DNA from: Cloeon dipterum | Taxonomy: Eukaryota > Arthropoda > Insecta > Ephemeroptera > Baetidae | Assembly (NCBI RefSeq): GCF_949628265.1 | Contig: NC_088790.1 | Span: 3,910,545 to 3,974,544, forward strand | Direction of reading: 5' to 3' | DNA length: 64,000 nucleotides | Shown: one piece after another, positions 60,604 to 64,000 of the stretch | Numbering within the stretch: the stretch's first letter is position 1 | Layout of the letters: each line of letters begins with the position of its first letter | Made by a program: the position numbers and the translations under genes | Notes under the pieces: model-generated | Seen by the model: the letters and a program-made list of their open reading frames with translations, nothing else | Told to the model about the DNA's origin: nothing | The model's database searches: none

Positions 60604-63077
60604 ATGGATCAGGTGGTGAGTGCCCAAACATAAAATATCCGCTTTTTTTGTTAAATATAATCATAAATATATTGTTTTAGAAATGTGTCGTTATAGTGTT
60701 TTTAATCTTTACAACGTTACTGCGCCAATTGAAAGCTTTTGAGTGCCAACTGCCCCGAGAAGACGACACTATTACTAAGAGTCCTCAGCCAGGTTTGAAT
60801 TTTATTATTTATAACAACTTTTTGTCCATTTTTCAAAATATAAGTTTACTATGGAACTCCGAGTGACGTGAGTGTGGAGGGCTGCGGCTTGCAAGACCCA
60901 AAAACCCTGACGGACAGTTTTCCTTGGGATGTCGTTGTTTATTTTAGAGAAGACGTGTGTGTTACACCAGGAGTGATCATATCTCCAAGGTCTATATTAT
61001 TTGGTAAATATATGTATTGATGTTTTTATTTAATGGTAGTTTTAAACAATTAAAATATAATTTACCAAAGCACATCAGCTCTATGTACTACCATTTTTGG
61101 AGCTCTGCTCTGAATAAACTTAAAAAATAATTACAAAAATTTAAATTTTAGGTCTAGAGAGTTGCAAACCGGAGAAATATCAAGAAATTACGATGTTTAT
61201 AGCCGGGATTCATGCAAATTATGCGGCAGCTCCTCAGATGAATGTAAAACACTTTGCATTCACATTATGCAGATTTATGTTTGTGCTATTTTTCAGGCAA
61301 CGTCGGTAAAATATGTTAACCAGACCTTAACAGCAATTGCGACATTTAATATTGATATAAAAAGCGTCAAACCAAGTGCGAAACCAGTGTGCATAGCGAA
61401 CGAGGAACCTACTGCAAGTCCGTTGTTTTTCGAGACGTTTTTGCTCTCAGAAGTAATGAAGTTAATTTTGACGAATTATTAAAAAAATGAAAATGTTCAA
61501 GGAGGATGAGATCGTCAACACACAATTTACTTTACGGGCCAAGGATATCTGTGTAAAGAAATTTAAAACGCCAGATCAGTGTGCCACGTTTAATTCTTCT
61601 CAATTTGCCTGTGTCTCACTTACAGGTAATATATCACCTCTTGAAATCATTTTTATTCTTTTTCCTTTTCCGTAGGACGAGCAGGCGTATTTGCCAGTGC
61701 TGAGTTCATTTACTCACAAATGGACCATCAATTTTCTTCGAAAGAGGAGCGTCGGTACTTTTTGGGCGGGAAATTACACAAAATTTACCCAGAGCCGTAT
61801 GCTCCTTCAACTATTATTGAACTGATGAGCGGGAATTCGCGAAATATTCTATTGAGAGACGTGCCTGATTTATATGCGCTGTTTCCGCCGTTGGATTCTG
61901 GATCAAAGGAGCATCTACCTGATAGTAAAATTATTTTTAAACCGCAATTGCATGGGTTTTTTAAATTTCATATTTGTTAGCTTCTTCATTAGAATCACTT
62001 GGATGCGGACGTCCGCAAGTGCCTTTTGTATCGCTTGTTGCTCACGGAACAACTGTCCCACAAGACGAGCTGCATTTGTATCCGTGGCATGCTCTTGTTG
62101 AGGCTAACTATTACAACGACGAATTAAAAGTCATTAATCATTATTGCGGGGGAACGATAATTTCTGAAACAGTCATAGTTACAGGTGAGAATAAAGGAAA
62201 TTTAATTTTCCAACGGAAAATGCATCTAAATTCTTCCAGCCGCCCACTGTCTCCTGTCCGAAAGCTCAGTCGCAGGATCAGTGACTCGCTACGATCCGCA
62301 TGAAGTCAGGGTTCATGGGGGAGTCTTCAAAAGGTCTAATACGAAGGAAGTGTTAAAACAAGAAAAGGACTCAAGGCAGTCGAGAGAAGTCATTTTTTAT
62401 ATAATAAATGTCGTATGTGCTCAAACTGATTTTCCCAAATTAGGTAAAACAAATTATCACACACCCCGAGTACGTACTTAATGCAAACACTGACGACATT
62501 GCCTTAATCATCGTCAAAAAGGCATTCGACACGTCGTCGATACACGTAAAGCCCGCTTGTTTATGGAATTCAAACGCATCACCAGATGTGATTGTTGATG
62601 CGTACGGATTGGTAAATTTTTTATGTTACTTTTATACTTAAATAATCATTCTAAATAGGTTGTCGGCTGGGGTTTGGAGGAAACTTTCAAGATAAACGAC
62701 ACTTTAAGAGTTGCCGACATCCCTGTAATCGATCATAAAAAATGTTTCTCTGCGGACAGGGAGTTTTACAATAATCGCCTTTGGTATGGATACAATTTTT
62801 GCGCAGGAGTCCAAAACGGTAATAATTGTGATCATTATCACACGCCGTTAATTAACTCACATTTTCAGGAACTAGTGTTTGCAACGGCGACAGTGGCGGT
62901 GGTTTCATCCTTTATAATGCTAGTGCACGCAGATATTACTTAAGAGGAATCGTCAGCACTGCTAAAGCACAAACGGTCGATGGGAAAGCGGTGTGTGATT
63001 ATTCTACCTACGCTCTCTTCACTGATGTTGCGAGATACGTTCCTTGGATTATGGAGCATGTTTTAAAAAATATTTGA
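60604..63077 (+). CDS. Secreted two-domain serine protease: N-terminal pseudoprotease plus active trypsin-fold domain (ModSP/gd-like)
   Basis: Exons: 60604-60612 (or -60615), 60681-60792, 60845-61003, 61152-61243, 61297-61452, 61502-61625, 61676-61924, 61981-62184, 62240-62388, 62444-62611, 62659-62818, 62869-63077; 596 residues, 11 introns mostly near 50 bp. The signal peptide is split by the first intron (MDQ, then KCVVIVFLIFTTLL). Residues 50-290 look like a trypsin-fold domain that has lost its active site: the start CGLQD...FPWDVVVYF is kept, but the VLTAAHC box is SILFGLESC and no GDSGG is present. Residues 305-596 form an intact domain: CGGTIISETVIVTAAHC (His 371), NTDDIALI (Asp 436), TSVCNGDSGGG (Ser 536). 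Position 189 is Ser 530, so a trypsin-like Arg/Lys pocket is not expected. The VCNGDSGGG and YLRGIVS signatures fit the insect ModSP/gd group, which starts proteolytic cascades of immunity or patterning (inference). Confidence 0.85.
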
Positions 63078-63137
63078 ATAGCAAAATGGTTTAATACCAC
63101 TTGATGAAATAATATTAGCTGTTTTGCAAGAATTCCT

Positions 63138-63143
63138 AATAAA
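63138..63143 (+). terminator. Candidate polyadenylation signal of the protease gene
   Basis: AATAAA 61 bp after the stop codon TGA at 63075-63077. Confidence 0.6.
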
Positions 63144-63264
63144 GAATTTCATAAGTTTCGAGTCAAAAGTTTGTTGAATTGCACCTCTTGTTTTTTGTTT
63201 TCATTGATTGACGTAATTGATTTATGGAAATGTTATAAAAGGCTTAACAAAGTAATAACACCTG

Positions 63265-63541
63265 AAAGCACCCCTTTCAGCTGGTCAGGAGAGGTTGAGA
63301 AGAGTCAAACGGTGTGCAATTTTGCAATCCTGTTGGTTGCAAAACATGAAAATGTCAAAAAAATCAGGTTTTTAAGTGTAAATAATCTAAAACAAAAAAT
63401 CCATTCCCGAATTGACAAGAAAAATTTTCAAAATTCAAAAAAGTTAATTAGAATCCAAAATTTACAGTTGGAACCTTTTGACCTAGACCTAGGACATTAA
63501 ATTTGGTGTTAGTTCGATCGGGCTCAGCGTGAGGAATCCAA
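63265..63541 (+). repeat. Dispersed repeat R1, most complete copy
   Basis: Reads in order AGAGTCAAACGGTGTGCAAT, GGTTGCAAAACATGAAAATG, then TTTTGACCTAGACCTAGGAC and TCGATCGGGCTCAGCG. Its two halves match 40045-40220 and 3940-4155, which joins these fragments into one family. Confidence 0.65.
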
Positions 63542-64000
63542 TGGACACCTTATTTTTTAAATTGACATTTCGTCTGTCTCTATTAATTATTTTTTCCTTG
63601 TTGCATGAGGAATCACACATCATGCAAGACACACACGTTGTAAATTCCTGAATCAATTCCTAATTTTGTAAAAGGTGAATTTTAATTAATCTGGATGACC
63701 GCGCGCATTCATTCGTGCAGAGGAAGTTGTTTTCACACAACAAGCAATAGCAGATCCATTTCTCGCTCTTGGCAAATACCAAAAGACATCAAATTAATTT
63801 TCAAGGCGCGGCATATAATTATACAGGGTCTCTCATCCTTTTCGTCTACCGTCGTTAGATGAAGGTTGTGAGAAACCCGCTCTCCTTTTTTACGACGTAA
63901 TTAGCACTGTGCAAACACAGTTTTCTGGTTGTCCGCCGAAAATTCATAAACACGTTAGACATAATTTGTAAAGAAAATAAACATGTAGCCATAATCGTCA
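63542..64000. other. Right-edge region without recognised gene
   Basis: AT-rich sequence after the R1 copy. No coding signal could be supported before the window ends. Confidence 0.55.

Noticed and set aside
63480-63541. Possible exon of a further gene at the right edge
   Set aside because: It is the R1 repeat, which also occurs in a HERC1 intron.
1-64000. CRISPR arrays, operons, phage or bacterial mobile systems
   Set aside because: All genes are spliced animal genes, and no regularly spaced repeats of CRISPR type are present.

Overview
This window is nuclear DNA of a multicellular animal, most likely an insect. It is AT-rich, its genes are split by GT-AG introns (many only about 50 bp), and every recognisable protein is an animal family with insect-like sequence. 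A compact-intron insect such as a mayfly would fit, but the sequence does not show the species. There are no prokaryotic features, CRISPR arrays, rRNAs or convincing tRNAs.

Layout. (1) Positions 1-1075: the 5' end of an unknown minus-strand gene with a basic, NLS-like N-terminus. (2) 2081-5937, plus: the last 719 codons of a giant HERC1-type E3 ubiquitin ligase (RCC1 blades, linker, HECT domain). It converges on (3) 6370-8226, minus: a cblD-type cobalamin trafficking protein (MMADHC). (4) About 10560-50447, plus: one large gene for a multiple C2 and transmembrane domain protein (MCTP) with three C2 domains and two membrane segments. It has long introns and a GC-rich internal region at 38505-39870 that looks like a second promoter making a form without the first C2 domain. 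(5) 52218-55643, minus: a secreted, possibly GPI-anchored family 31 glycosidase (MYORG/tobi-like). (6) 56709-58825, plus: a 668-residue secreted orphan protein whose tail looks like a beta-trefoil. (7) 60604-63077, plus: a secreted two-domain serine protease with a dead N-terminal protease domain and an intact C-terminal one (ModSP/gd-like).

Between the genes and inside introns are at least five dispersed repeat families. They are a hAT-like MITE (3 copies, one interrupted by another repeat), a foldback element (3 copies, one with near-perfect 72-bp arms), three short repeats named here R1 (six clear copies), R2 (two) and R3 (three), and one eroded LINE reverse-transcriptase tail.

The genes do not form one pathway. 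HERC1, MMADHC and MCTP are housekeeping or neuronal genes. The right end groups three genes for secreted proteins. Exon coordinates were derived by hand from splice consensus, phase continuity and family resemblance; no alignment or transcript data were available.
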